Below are positions 34,409 to 46,323 of a stretch of 64,000 nt of DNA, piece by piece. Source of the stretch: Ignelater luminosus (Eukaryota; Arthropoda; Insecta; Coleoptera; Elateridae); NCBI GenBank assembly GCA_011009095.1, contig VTPC01000954.1, positions 45,209-109,208 on the forward strand, in the 5' to 3' direction. The position numbers and the translations under genes were made by a program. How positions within the stretch are numbered: the stretch's first letter is position 1; each line of letters opens with the position of its first letter. Under the pieces are notes generated by a model. The model was given only the letters and a program-made list of their open reading frames with translations. It ran no database searches and was not told the DNA's origin.

Positions 34409-36246
34409 ATGGAAAATAAGAATTCTAATAAAACAGACCAGAATTGCCCAATTTGTTATAAAACATTCCCTGTAGCGGAAATAGAACGTCACGTCAACAA
34501 ATGTATATTTCTGAATTCAGTGGATGAATGTGAAGAAAACCAAAAGCGAAAGCGATCACCTTCTCCCAATTTCCTTGGTAGTAGCAGCAGCAGCAGCAGC
34601 AGCAGTAAACAAAAGTCATCATTTGAAAAACCTAGATTTTCGATATCACCCAATAAAAAACAGAAGAATTCGTCTTCCGCATCAAATTCTTCCATAGTTA
34701 CTAACTCGGATAGTACAAAAGAAAATTTCAATGAGGTATGGAATCCAAATAGTTCTAATAATAACGAGAAGGTTTTATCATTTGTGACACCTTTAGCAAA
34801 ACAAGTTCAACCGAAAAGCTTACACGATTTCTTTGGTCAAAATCATGTTCTAGGTAAGGATACTGTTTTACGCACTTTATTAGAAAAAAATGAAATACCT
34901 AATATGATCCTATGGGGCCCTCCTGGTTGTGGAAAGACATCTTTAGCAAATGTAATTAATGAAATATGTAAAACAAATCCAAAGAAATATAGGTATGTAG
35001 GAATGTGTGCTGCAAATTGTGGAGTTAAAGAGGTGCAGAATATTGTTACTGCTGCAAAAGGTGAATTGAAATTTGGACGAAGGACAATTTTATTTATGGA
35101 TGAAATACATAGATTTAATAAGAGACAGCAGGACACTTTTTTACTTCATGTTGAAAAGGGTGAAATAACTTTGCTTGGAGCAACAACAGAAAATCCATCA
35201 TTTAGTATTAACAATGCGCTTCTGAGTCGTTGTCGAGTTATTGTAATGGAAAAATTAGAAACGCCAGATTTAATATCTATTATTGAAAGAGCTGTTATTA
35301 CATTAAATATAGACATAATTGATGATAAGGAACTAAAAAATTATTCGAAGCAAATCAATGGGTAAGTTGTTGATTTATCATGAAGAAAGTATAATTTAGT
35401 TTTTTATAATTATAGCTTAGGTATACAGAAATCAGCAATTACATGGCTAGCTGATACTAGTGATGGAGATGCAAGAATAGCACTTAGTAATCTGCAGCTT
35501 GTTCTACAACATAATAGTGAGAAAAATAAATTGTTGACTGTAGACGACATAAAAGATGGAATCAAAGTAAATCTTTCACTATGTCACTTCAAATCGATAT
35601 ATTGTTTCAAAATTTTAGAAATCACACCTATTGTATGATCGTAAAGGTGAAGAACACTACAATATAATATCAGCAATGCATAAGTCAATAAGAGGTTCTG
35701 ATGCTAATGCTGCACTATATTGGACAACTAGAATGATAGTAAGTGGTGAAGACCCACTATTTATAGCTAGAAGATTAGTAAGAGCAGCAAGTGAAGATAT
35801 AGGTGATTAATACATTGTATAATAAAACTTAAAACATTCTATCGTTCATTTTTTTTCATAAAGGAAATGCTGATCCAAATGCATTACAATTAGCAGTAAG
35901 TACAATGCAAGGTTGTCAGTTAATTGGGATGCCTGAAGCTGATGTTTTATTAGCACAATGTGCAATTTATTTAGCAAGAGCTCCAAAATCTCGAGAAGCT
36001 GATTCCGCTTTAGCAGCAGCAAAACGTGTAATTAATGAATGTCAAGGACCACAGCCATCTGTTCCAATGCATATTCGTAATGCTCCTACCAAACTAATGA
36101 AGGATTTAGGTTGATTTTTATATTGGAGTTGCAGTAGTTCAATGCTAATTCATTATTGTTGTTTTGTAGGTTATGGAAAAGTGGCAAAAGGAACCAAACC
36201 TTCATTTATGCCTCCTGGTTTAGAAAATGTGAATTTTTTCAAATAG
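34409..36246 (+). CDS. WRNIP1: ATPase WRNIP1 (Werner helicase-interacting protein 1 homologue)
   Basis: Five exons, 34409-35361, 35416-35566, 35619-35802, 35864-36109 and 36170-36246, give 536 residues. The UBZ4 finger (C13, C16, H28, C32) binds ubiquitin. A serine-rich linker follows, with an S9 run encoded by an AGC repeat. Walker A GPPGCGKT is at about 170-177, Walker [17 protein letters not shown] at about 229-244, and sensor 1 ATTENPSF comes next. The arginine finger is LLSRCRV (S273-R274-C275). The C-terminal tetramerisation region ([80 protein letters not shown]) matches human WRNIP1 closely, though the human protein is longer. It acts in the nucleus at stalled replication forks with polymerase delta and the ubiquitinated clamp. 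AATAAA follows at 36261. This is the conserved copy of the pair. Confidence 0.95.
34579..34605 (+). repeat. AGC microsatellite coding a serine run
   Basis: AGT followed by eight AGC/AGT-type triplets inside WRNIP1 exon 1 encodes consecutive serines in the linker. It is a likely length-polymorphic site. Confidence 0.8.
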
Positions 36247-38638
36247 TCTAAGCATTTAGCAATAAAATTATTTATTAGATATTACACTATGTAGTGGTTT
36301 ATGAGATGAAAATATACTTTATATTATTTTTGTATGAATTATTATATGTATTAAAACATTAATGAATAATTTTTTAAAAGAAAAATTAGTTCAACAAGTT
36401 AGTAACACATTTTGAGCTTTTTCAAATCTAAATTTGAAATTTCCTTTATTTCTTTAATTTTTTTATTTAAAAGAATAGTACATTTCGAAAGATATGATTT
36501 GTACTGAAAATAACAATTCATGGTCTTTTTGTTCAATATTCAACTACTACAAGAACAATTCAGGAATTCTAAAAGAATTTGTAACCAAGACTTCATTCCT
36601 GAAAGGGATAAGTAGCTGATTACACCCTTTAGCTAGCTCAATTTTATCGGTAGCCTATGGGAACAGGATAGAAGTTAGGTGAGAACATTACAATAAAACA
36701 CAGCTAGTTACAAAACAACCATGCATAAATTTTATTAAACAAGTAATGCAATTATCACAAAGTAACAATAATATGCCACAAAATATAAAAATGTATAATA
36801 ATAATATGATATAACGTAAAGAACAAAAGCACAAACTAATAAAGATAGGTACGAACTTTGAATAAATACAATTAACAAATTTTTGAATGAGTAATGTTGG
36901 AATCTTTTAAGCAAAAAATATAATATGATATAATTAGCTAACTTGATCGCTTAGCCAGAAGGAAAGTGCCTTTAATCACTCCCAAGTTTAATAGCTTACA
37001 GATAAATAATTTTACTCTTTAAATTTTGAACGAGAAACACTCATAAGAGATCTAAAATAAATTTATTCCTAACACACACCAAGTTATTTAAAAGAGAAAA
37101 CAAAAGAATTTATTGAGTATATTACTCATGTAACAGATCATTAAACCTTAGAAAATTCAGATGATTAATGGATTCATTAATTGCAACCAACAAGAATTTA
37201 CCAAATAAAAATTAACAATAAATTTAGAAATTTATCAAAATATGTTATCCAAGTTTCAAATTTTTAATACTTTTGTATCATGAAATAAATCAAGGTTGCT
37301 GTTTATCAAGGTCTCAAGTAACAATTGAAAGTGCTTATCAGCTTGCAGATACCGGGGAAAGATGTTCTTATTTTTATAAATTAGGTAATGGCAGAATCAT
37401 AATTATAAAATGCAGAAGTCTTTAATCTCTGAGTTAAATGGTAACTTGTAAGAATTATATAAAAAAGAGACCTTTTAGGATCACCCAGGAAATAAAGTGA
37501 GTGATGGCCTACACCTCACCTATGTATGATGTCTCTCCACTAAGCCTAAAATTCAGACACGATTACCGAGTCTAATAACAGGAGCCAAGAATGATTGAAA
37601 TAAACAGAGTAAAATAATGATATTACCCAGATTTTTGTTGAAGAACTGGCCTCAACTCTGTTTACAAACAAAAGATACCCAATAATAAACTTAATTTCTT
37701 AACTGACTGACCGGTAGTAAACCAGTACAACCTATAGGCTGAATAAAGGTAAAGAAATTAAATAAAAATGTATAACATCATTACACACTTCACTATACCT
37801 TTCATAAGAGGATGGGGCTGCCAACCTAGGTAAGTAAGTAACTCGTAGTGCAGAAGTTTACACAGTGACCTAGAAAGACCTTGAAAGACTCGCCCCAGTC
37901 GAATTTCAAACACCAGGAAAATGGTATAGAGGAGGAAAAGGAATGATACATGAAAGAAAAAATAAACGAAAGTTATAAAAGGGATACACCTATTCTAATA
38001 AACTCCATAAGAGTTGTAATACAGACAAAACTCTGAAGAGAATTAAATTACACACTTGGACTAAGGAATTTTATCTAAAAAAATGATGACCCTAAATAAA
38101 TTCATTACAAAATTTTCTTTGCAGCTTAGCCTCAGCTCTTCAATTGCAGTTTATTTAATATATTTAATTATTAGTTCTTATTTTCTTTGTACTTTTATAC
38201 TGTTTTCACTGAAGGAGGCTCCTATTTTGCCTAATCAGCCCAAAACGTCTAACCAGTTAAGCATTGAGGTCAGGTAATAAAGGTGATAGTATGGGTCAGT
38301 ATTGTCTCATTTCTTGTTTAACAATCGCAGCAGCTTACCAGTTTTTGCTATTATTTATTTACTTTATTGTGGTTTTTGATTCATTTTTGTGTATACTATA
38401 GATTGATAAAGTTTTCTACATACTTTCAAAGACACCCTGTATAAGATTTATTGTTATTGCTAAATTTAAAGGTTTGAAGACTTGAAGAATGCTGATATAA
38501 TGAGCAGAACAATGTAAAAAAAAGCAAATTTTATTACCTGGAACTTCTTAACTTATTGACTGTATTTGATTGAATTGCATTGTAATGCTACTTTGTATAC
38601 TAAATTGAGTATTTCTTTTAATTGTAATTGCTTTTCAG
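36247..38638. other. intergenic, no gene seen
   Basis: AT-rich. A solo CACCCTGTATA end word lies at 38433-38443, probably a fold-back remnant. The frame at 38083-38277 is hydrophobic but has no recognisable domain. Confidence 0.4.
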
Positions 38639-38888
38639 TTGTTTTACAAAAATGTGGCATTCATTGTAACAAGTGATGATACTGATTGGTGTGCTAAAGA
38701 GTTTAGCAATACAAACATTTTAAAAGTTCTGCTTATTTAGATTTAGCAGTTTTAGCAGCATGCAATCATTCTGTATTTGATTATGGTACTTATGGTGGAT
38801 GGTCAGCTATAGTAGCTGGAGGAGAAACTCTCTTTTATAAAATTGGTAGTGATTTAACTGCAAAACTGGTCAAATTGTTACCACATTG
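38639..38888 (+). pseudogene. alpha-1,2-fucosyltransferase-like (GT11) exon fragment with frameshift
   Basis: After a good acceptor (CTTTTCAG, ends 38638) the frame reads KNVAFIVTSDDTDWCAKEF. A one-base shift near 38735 then leads to YLDLAVLAACNHSVFDYGTY, GGWSAIVAGGETLFY and KLLPHW, followed by either a stop or a GTAAGC donor at 38889. These blocks follow the order of family 11 fucosyltransferases: the VTSxxxxWC segment, then DxAxLxxCNHxIxxxGTFGxWxAYLxGGxT. The shift, a much shortened link between the two blocks and the absence of upstream exons suggest a pseudogene or relic of a duplicated gene. A sequencing error at the shift cannot be excluded. Confidence 0.6.
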
Positions 38889-39394
38889 GTAAGCATTTAC
38901 ATAGATCTACAAGATTAAAATAATTTTCATTTTGTTATTTTTACTAAAATTACATCAGATCGCAGTATGTAAAGTATACTATAGTTTTGCTTCTGGAGTC
39001 TAGTGTTTGATTAGTTTGACTAAAACTGATGAACTGTATTATTCACTAAAGCAGCTGTTACATGCTGGTGCTACTGTATAGATGGTAATGCCTATTTCAG
39101 TTCTGAGGATGATTAATACATCGTATTCAGTGGAAGACAGACAGATTACCATTGTAATATATTTCAATTTTAATATTTATTTAATCATTGTTTTTAGTAA
39201 GTTAAAGTTGTTTGATGTTTTGTATTTTCTTACTAGGATCACAACAATGTTTATAAAAAAATTATACCTGGTCAAGATTAGAAATAACCAGGCCAAAAGA
39301 TCTATAATCAGTGTCAGATGTATCCAGGAATATCAGTTTTGCTGATTACTTGTGTTGGTTCCATCATGATAGTTTAATGTTAAAGTGTAAGTCT
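38889..39394. other. intergenic, no gene seen
   Basis: AT-rich. It could hold decayed downstream sequence of the fucosyltransferase relic, but nothing is recognisable. Confidence 0.35.
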
Positions 39395-40131
39395 TATACA
39401 GGGTGTCACAAGTTATTTTGAGAAATAAAAGATATGAAGTTTATAGAATATATATGAACGACCGGGAAGTAGAATACTACAAAATCAAAAAATTCTTTGT
39501 TACGTATGTGGTGTCTGCATAAATCACTTAATTCTTGTACAATAAGGTGGTATTTTTCCTTTAATCAATCAATTAAAAGAAATTCTGCGTATGGTATCAT
39601 ATTTCATAGTCTGATAAACCATATGTATACTTAAGTCTAATAACTAAATTAGATATTAGGGCACTTTACCTGAATTGAATCTTTATACTTACTTACTTAT
39701 TATTTACAACCTAATCATCTTTACCTGTCACAGCACAGGAAATCTGTCTATTATTAAACTTCTGGTATTTTAAGAAAGTAACACTACAAGCAAGTCTTCT
39801 GTCAATCATCCAGACTTATAAAAATCCAACTGAGGTAAAATCTTGTAATATTAAATTTAATTATTAGACTTAATTAAAAGATTTATCAAACTATGAAATA
39901 TACCATTTGTACAATTTTTTTCTGAATCAATTAATTAAAGAAAGAATACCACTATTGTGCAAAAAGTGAAAGTGTTTTGTGCAGGTGCCACATATGTAAC
40001 TACAAAAAATTTTTTATTTCATAGAATTGTACCTTCTGGTAGTTAATACACCTTTTCTAAATTTCATTTTTTTATCTTTCAAAATAAGACTTATTATGGG
40101 GGTGGACATATAACTTGGGGCATCCTGTATA
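39395..40131. mobile_element. MITE with TATACAGGGTGTCACAAGTT ends
   Basis: The left end TATACAGGGTGTCACAAGTT and right end AACTTGGGGCATCCTGTATA are imperfect inverted copies. The inner segments (ACGTATGTGGTGTCTGC against GCAGGTGCCACATATGT, near 39512 and 39982) also pair in inverted order. So the 737-bp unit is a long imperfect palindrome of the TATACAGGGTG group. No protein. Confidence 0.65.
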
Positions 40132-40140
40132 CCACTTGCA

Positions 40141-40160
40141 TCTAAGAGCCGTTTGACACA
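40141..40160. repeat. 17-bp word TAAGAGCCGTTTGACAC, first copy
   Basis: CTAAGAGCCGTTTGACACAG here and CTAAGAGCCGTTTGACACGG at about 54368 are near-identical, while the following sequences differ. They could be termini of one repeat family. No inverted partner was located. Confidence 0.3.
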
Positions 40161-40522
40161 GTACTATTTCTTGTACAATATTTTAATGTAAATTTAATTT
40201 AAGAAAATTTAAAAGCGTGTTATACAGATATGTAAAAATTGATTTAAATTTTGAAGTAACCATTGAGAATATTTAGAAATCTTTCTATTTATTTGTTAAA
40301 AATGCGCAGAATTCGAATTTCTGCAAACCATGCTAAAGACGCTAACTTAACCTTGACGTTTTTATTTCTCTTTAAACTTGCTAATATTAATATTATTGTA
40401 TCAACACCAGCTCTAATATAATATAGATTGATATGGTTTATATCAATTTTTAAGGTTTCAAGAGTTTGAATAACCCGAATAACAACTTACGAAAATCTTA
40501 GGTTAGAAATTCAAATTACTAT

Positions 40523-42245
40523 CAGAGATATGGTAGGGGTAGATGTTGGTATGTAGTTTAAACTTAAAGCTAACATGTCTGATTAAGTACAGACACTATT
40601 GCCACTTTTTGTCTCTTTTTTACATATACCAAGCTCAAATGCAAAGTATAACTTGCTCTTTCTAAACCTAGCAATCACTGTAATTGGTTGAAATTCAGAA
40701 ACCCGCGCTGGTTAACGATATTTAAATAATAGAAATGGAACAGTGAACAAATTTTATTTTATTACTATAAATTTAATAATTTGGTATATTATCAAAAATG
40801 GATCGCTAAATCAGTCATTAATCAAGTAACATAATAACTAATCATTTTAATCATTATTTGAAGATCATTGTGAACTAAATTAACCACCCAAGATGATAAA
40901 AATCGACAGTAAAGGGGTTAGCAAGTTAATGTCAATTTCTAGTTAGTATTATTCTTGCACTGACATCAAAAGCAATAATGAAAAGTAATAAACAGTTTAA
41001 CTTAAATAAAGACAACAATGCAATGCTCGTATGTCGTATGTGGAATGCAAGTAATACAAATCAAAGAAAATCTATCACAATAGCTATGAACAGAAAATTG
41101 TATATCCTGAATTATGTAAACATCGGCGTCGTCTTGTTACAATCATTGAATTGTAATCCAACTCTGTAAAATGTTTGGAACAAATAGTAGAGGATTTGCA
41201 TCCAATTTGCACGTTGACGATACTTATCTTTTGGAAATCTACAAAGTAAGATTACTATGATTCACGCCTGTCAATTAATAGATTAAGCAAAAATTGTGGG
41301 CAATTAAATGTAACACTTATGAAAATTTAGTGTTTCATCTCGTGAAGTGGATTTACAAACAATACAAAGTTTATAGTCCATTTTAACAATAACAAAAACA
41401 CAACAACAGTAACAAACTAACAATAATAACAAATAAATGACAAAAATAACAAAAAAAAAGACAACAAACAAAATACTTTTAAAAGTTTAATCTGTAAACT
41501 TTGCAAATTAGGCAATACGTGTTATACCGACCAAACGCCGACCTACGTTGTGAACATACCTAACATACCGCGCAAGATCCTGGTTAGACCATATCGAGCC
41601 CGGTGTAGATAAAGAGCATCCGAGAATCACTGGCGAATATAATGTTATGAAAAGAGTAGAAAATAGAAACGTATGTTGTACATGTTGGCTTATGCCCGGT
41701 TTCTGAAAGCAATTTATCTAACCGATAAAGTTATGCATTCCATAAATCGCCAAAAGGTGTTTCTCAAACGCTATGTTGTATTTATGAGACCGATATCGGC
41801 TTCATAAGTTATCGGAGCAAGTCGGTGCGATAAGTTATGTAGCGCCGGCGCATTCTACATCGGTTGAGGTTTCGCGCGGCTTTTTTTCAATTACCTATCG
41901 CTAACAGCAGGTTATGTTTAAGATGAAAGTGCCGGTATAGAACGACAGTATTGTTGAAAAATGTGTAACAGTTTCAAATTATTTCAGTTTTTTTAAAGTA
42001 TTTTTTGTTTTTCTAGTGTTGCAAGTGCAGTAGCCACCTATCGGTTTCTCTCGTAACTACTTAAGAAACCGATAGTTATAAAGTAGAGTACAATATTTTG
42101 AGCAACACTTAAGAAGTTTATCGGTTCCATAAAGTTATGCATCCGATAACTATATGACACATAACACCACCTTTCAGAAACCGGGCATTCAACATGTAAA
42201 ATGCTTTAATACGGCGTCATCTCATCTACCCCTACCATATCTCTG
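40523..42245. mobile_element. non-autonomous hAT element with perfect 8-bp target duplication
   Basis: The left terminus CAGAGATATGGTAGGGGTAG and its exact inverted copy at the right are each flanked by ATTACTAT (40515-40522 and 42246-42253). An 8-bp duplication with CAG-starting termini is the hallmark of hAT transposons. The 1,723-bp interior has no transposase; it contains an A/C-rich low-complexity stretch (about 41385-41471) and a second inverted structure (41680-42197). The perfect duplication and long perfect terminal match indicate a fairly recent insertion. Confidence 0.9.
41680..42197. repeat. inner inverted structure TGCCCGGTTTCTGAAAG inside the hAT element
   Basis: TGCCCGGTTTCTGAAAG at 41693-41709 and its exact inverse at 42171-42187 are extended outward by ACATGTTG/CAACATGT. 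The interior repeats GATAAAGTTATGCAT-like and ACCGATA words. It may be a MITE nested in the hAT element or a subterminal part of it. No clean target duplication is visible. Confidence 0.65.
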
Positions 42246-42253
42246 ATTACTAT

Positions 42254-43588
42254 ACACACCGTACCCGCGAAATTCAAACATTAAACGTCATTTTGGTAAT
42301 GACAACGCGAGAAAACAGAAATTGACTTAAGTTTTGAAATTAAATCTATAACCGTCTCATACAAGATACATTTTTCACCTTAATTTTGATATTATTTTTC
42401 TAGCAAATTTTTGTGGTAAAATTTACAATAAATCTTAATACATTTTCATTTGAAAAATATTACTGTGTCAAATGGCTCTAAATTTGCTCCTACAGGCATT
42501 TTGACTTAAATTCCTCATCTACTAATGCTTACTAATATTTGAAGTATTAATTAAATCTAGACATTTTATGGGCATAACATGCTGGAGTACTCTGCAAACC
42601 TTGAATTGCTTTAGTTGTTGCTCTGTCTAGAGCTGTTTTGGTGTCCTTTTTATACTTTATTATGTTTTAGTTCAAAGTCTTAAGACTATCAACATTAACA
42701 CACAATTGTTTAGCTATTATTTTGATAGATATTCTGTTGTTTTGAATAAGCTCATCAACTTCACTGATGTTTGCTTGGTTCGCAGCGGTGAATGGTTGAA
42801 TATAATATGTAATATACCATATCTGAAATATGCTTATGGCTATTCTTTAAAGATTCTCACCATTCAAAAAGTGCTCTCTATGACAATCTTCTTTAAACTG
42901 TTTTTAACTTGGTTTTTAAAGTGATGGATTTTATTCACTTTTGCACCTTCATTGCATAGACTTTACTAGAATACAATGTGCAACAGGGCTTTTGATAAAA
43001 TCATTCAATGCCATCAAATCGCTTGCTGGTCATGGCTAACATGATCAGCTATAGTTCAATTTCTAAATATAGAACCGTTTAGGATTAAGTGCTTTAGTGT
43101 ACAGTTCTAGTTAAGAAGTGACCGTTGTCTGTAGTAGAAGTAAGGGACTCTGCACACTGCATCACGGTCATCGAGAAAGCTCAAATTAGAAATTATTTTT
43201 ATGTTAAACGATTTGAATTGTTTATTTCATCTGCATATTAGCTGAAACGCTCGACATGTAAACAACAACATTTAAATGTATCAAATCTTTTTATATTTCT
43301 TTTTGCAACTTATTTTATTTGACTTATAGTGCAAACCATGGTGGGTTAATGCTGAGCAGGCAGGTAACTGTTTTATAATACTTTTACCTGCACCGTTTAT
43401 CTTTCTCAACATAAATGAATAGGAAAAGGATGTATACAGCAACACAACTAATGGGTACACGTTTATGGCTGGCATAATATAGAAAGCACGGGCTAAAGGG
43501 AAATAGAAGATTTAAAGTTTTAGTGGACTTATGCAGTCAGAATAATCCTAAACGGGTCTAAATTCAAAAATTGAACTATATATACATT
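42254..43588. other. intergenic, no gene seen
   Basis: AT-rich. Short frames only (for example 42706-42924 and 43281-43475), without recognisable domains. Confidence 0.4.
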
Positions 43589-44421
43589 ACAGTTCACAAT
43601 TATTCAAATGCTATAGTTTTTCCTAGAAAAGGTCACTTTAACAGCTATTTGAGCATTAAATGTTTGATATAGTCATCAGAATTTTTATTTACTCAAAATA
43701 AAAATAGTAAGGTTTAGATGTAGAAAGAGGTAGGAAATATTTACATCGTAGAAAGAAAAGTACACAATAAACGAAATTGCAAGAAAACTTAAAGTATATC
43801 CGTCAATGATACGGAATATTATTAAAAAGAAAACAGAAACTGGATCTATTGCAAACCATAGACGTAAAGGAAGACCCCGTAAAACAATTACAGCTGATGA
43901 TAGATAAATAGTCATTACAACATTACAAGCAAGAGAAAGAGAACACTGACATTGTGAACAGTAGTCAAACGAACTTGACTTTATGGAAGAATAGCAGCAA
44001 GAAAACCACTTCTTAGGACACAAAATAAAAGAAAAAGATTGGAATGGGCAAAACTGCACAAAGATTGGACTGTTGAAGACTGGCAGCATGCTTTAGACAG
44101 ATGAATCTAAATTCCAGATTTTTGGTTCAAAGTAAAAAAGCATTTGTACGCAGGCGAAATGGAGAATGAATGTATGATTAACTTGTTTTACAGACAGTAA
44201 AATATGGGGGAGGAAGCGTCATGGTTTAGAGGTGTTTTAGTGGAGAATACAATGGTGATATTGTTAGGATCAACGAAACAATGACTAAAGAGACTTAGAC
44301 ATTTTAAAAAAACATGCTACATGCTATTTCTGTTTCTATAGTATACGTCAATTTTTGTCATTTGTGAAAGTGTCTTTGTTTTACATAAATATTTTCAAGC
44401 ATTCAATTAATTATGAACAGT
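43589..44421 (+). mobile_element. internally deleted Tc1-family element
   Basis: The ends pair as imperfect inverted repeats (CAGTTCACAATTATTCAAATG on the left, reading ACAGTTCACAATTATTCAAA from 43589; the right end holds TTAATTATGAACAG). The plus strand has the N-terminal transposase pattern INEIARKLKVYPSMIRNIIK then HRRKGRPRKTITADD (helix-turn-helix plus the GRPRK hook). After stops come a LARVQSKKAFVRRRNGE-like strand and KYGGGSVMV, the segment before the second catalytic D. The second D and the E motif are absent. It is a dead, shortened copy (about 830 bp against the usual 1.6 kb). Confidence 0.7.
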
Positions 44422-46323
44422 AGTGTATGTGTAACAATGTTTTGCAATAACCCTTCACTTGTGCTCAGGAAGTAACAAAGTGCAGATCAAACTTAAGTTA
44501 ACCCCTCCTAAATCAAATTTAAAGCAGATATACAAAATTGGGGTCACACCAAAAAATTAAAAAGATATAAAGAAACTAGAAGGTATAAAAAGTCTAGAAG
44601 ATAAAGAAATGTACGTATAGAAAAGACATACAAGACACCAAAAGAGACTAGAATATTAAGAGTATAATAACTACAAAAGAAGAAGAAAACATCAAAATCC
44701 AAGTCATTAGAAAAAACAATTGCAAAACAAGAGTAGTGTAATACAAAGAGCAAGAGAGTGAACTAGAACTAAAAGAATTGATTTCATGGAATAAAGAAAT
44801 AACCAAATGCAACTAGAATTACATTTTATTTGCACATGTTTATACAGGTTAAGGGGACAGAAGAAGTAAAAAGTTTAGATAGAGAAAAAAACAGGACTGA
44901 GCATGGACCAGTGACTTAAGCGCGTTTCACATTATACTTTTTTTGTCTAGATTCTATTTCAAATTTCTAGTCAATTCTAGTATAATGTGAATCTGAAACT
45001 GGCTTTCAATTTTGGTTCGAGTTTCTAGTCTAGAAATATACGCCGAGTTCTATTTTTCTATTTGAGTTTCATGCTATGTTGTAGTACGCATGGGGCAGAA
45101 GGTCATTCAACTTTAGTGCTTTACCAAAGTTGAAGTCAAACATATGCGTATTACTCATTATTATAACCTATATAAATATTTTAATCTCGCTTGTAGCTCT
45201 TTGTTGTTGTTGAGGTTATAGACTAAAATCACTAAAATGTTCCGCGCCGCTTTTGTTGAATACTAATTTTGTATTTGTCTTCTAGTGGCCACACTGCCAT
45301 GCTCAAAACAAATCGAATGAATTTGGTATCATACGATTATTTACAAATTTGTAGGATGAAAATTCCGGATTGCTTTTACAGCTTTTTTCAATGTGAAAAA
45401 TCTCAAGATCTCAGCCAAGGATCTTGAGGTTGATAATTTATTTTCTTTTTTTTTTTTTTGATTATTCAGTTTCCTATTACTTTTAAGGTTCATCATCATT
45501 CACGATTTATGAAATAAGACGACTAGAATGGTTTGATCAAATGCAAAACATGTCACTAGAAAGATAATATAAATATTGGAAAAGCCAAATGGGAAGACCA
45601 AGGAAAAAAGAAGATAAGAGCTAGCACAAAGAAGTATAAAGGTGTTAAGAAATGAGTTCAAACTCCAACTTAAAAATAATTGGGTCAACATAGCTGAAGT
45701 TTTAACTCTTAATACAAATTGGCAGGTATACAGAAAAAAGAAAATTGTTCGTATCTTTGTATTTATTATATGAAATCTGTAATATACAGACCACACTACA
45801 TTTGAACATTAATTACTAAATTACACGACTGTTGGTCATTAAGTTTGTGATAATAAAATATTTTATCAATTACTAAAAGACCCATGAAAAAATTACCAGA
45901 TAAAATACAAATTCACTATTTTAAAAATAAACTTTAATTAAATTAAAGGAATACAAAGAATAATTGACACCGTAGTAAATTAATTTAAAGCAATTTTGCA
46001 GATCCTCAAAATGAGGTTGATATTTACACTTATAAATCAAAATCGTGCAATAAAATAATGCTTCATTTCTGTTTTAAAAAATGTCACATTTAGGTCCAAA
46101 GATTTTATATTTATTATTAACTAAACATCTAAAAACACTCTACAACGTCGATTGTTCTTAGAGAAAAAGAAAAATTATCTAAGAGACATAATCATCTTGG
46201 GACATATCAAAACAATTAATGTATTACTTATTTAATTATTAAATAATTAAAATTATTACCCAATTTCAAAATAAAAGTTTTCATTGGATAGGTATAAAAT
46301 TTCTAATCAATTTTCCTTTTAAT
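44422..46323. other. intergenic, 3' side of Top1; small inverted repeat at ~44930-44995
   Basis: AT-rich. GTTTCACATTATAC near 44934 pairs with GTATAATGTGAA at 44980-44991 as a short hairpin. An AATAAA on the minus strand at 46115-46110, about 210 bp past the Top1 stop, is a plausible poly(A) signal. No other gene is seen. Confidence 0.45.

Noticed and set aside
45500-45796. 98-codon hydrophobic frame, minus strand
   Set aside because: Hydrophobicity comes from A/T-rich codons; there is no domain, no splice signals and no neighbours that support a gene.
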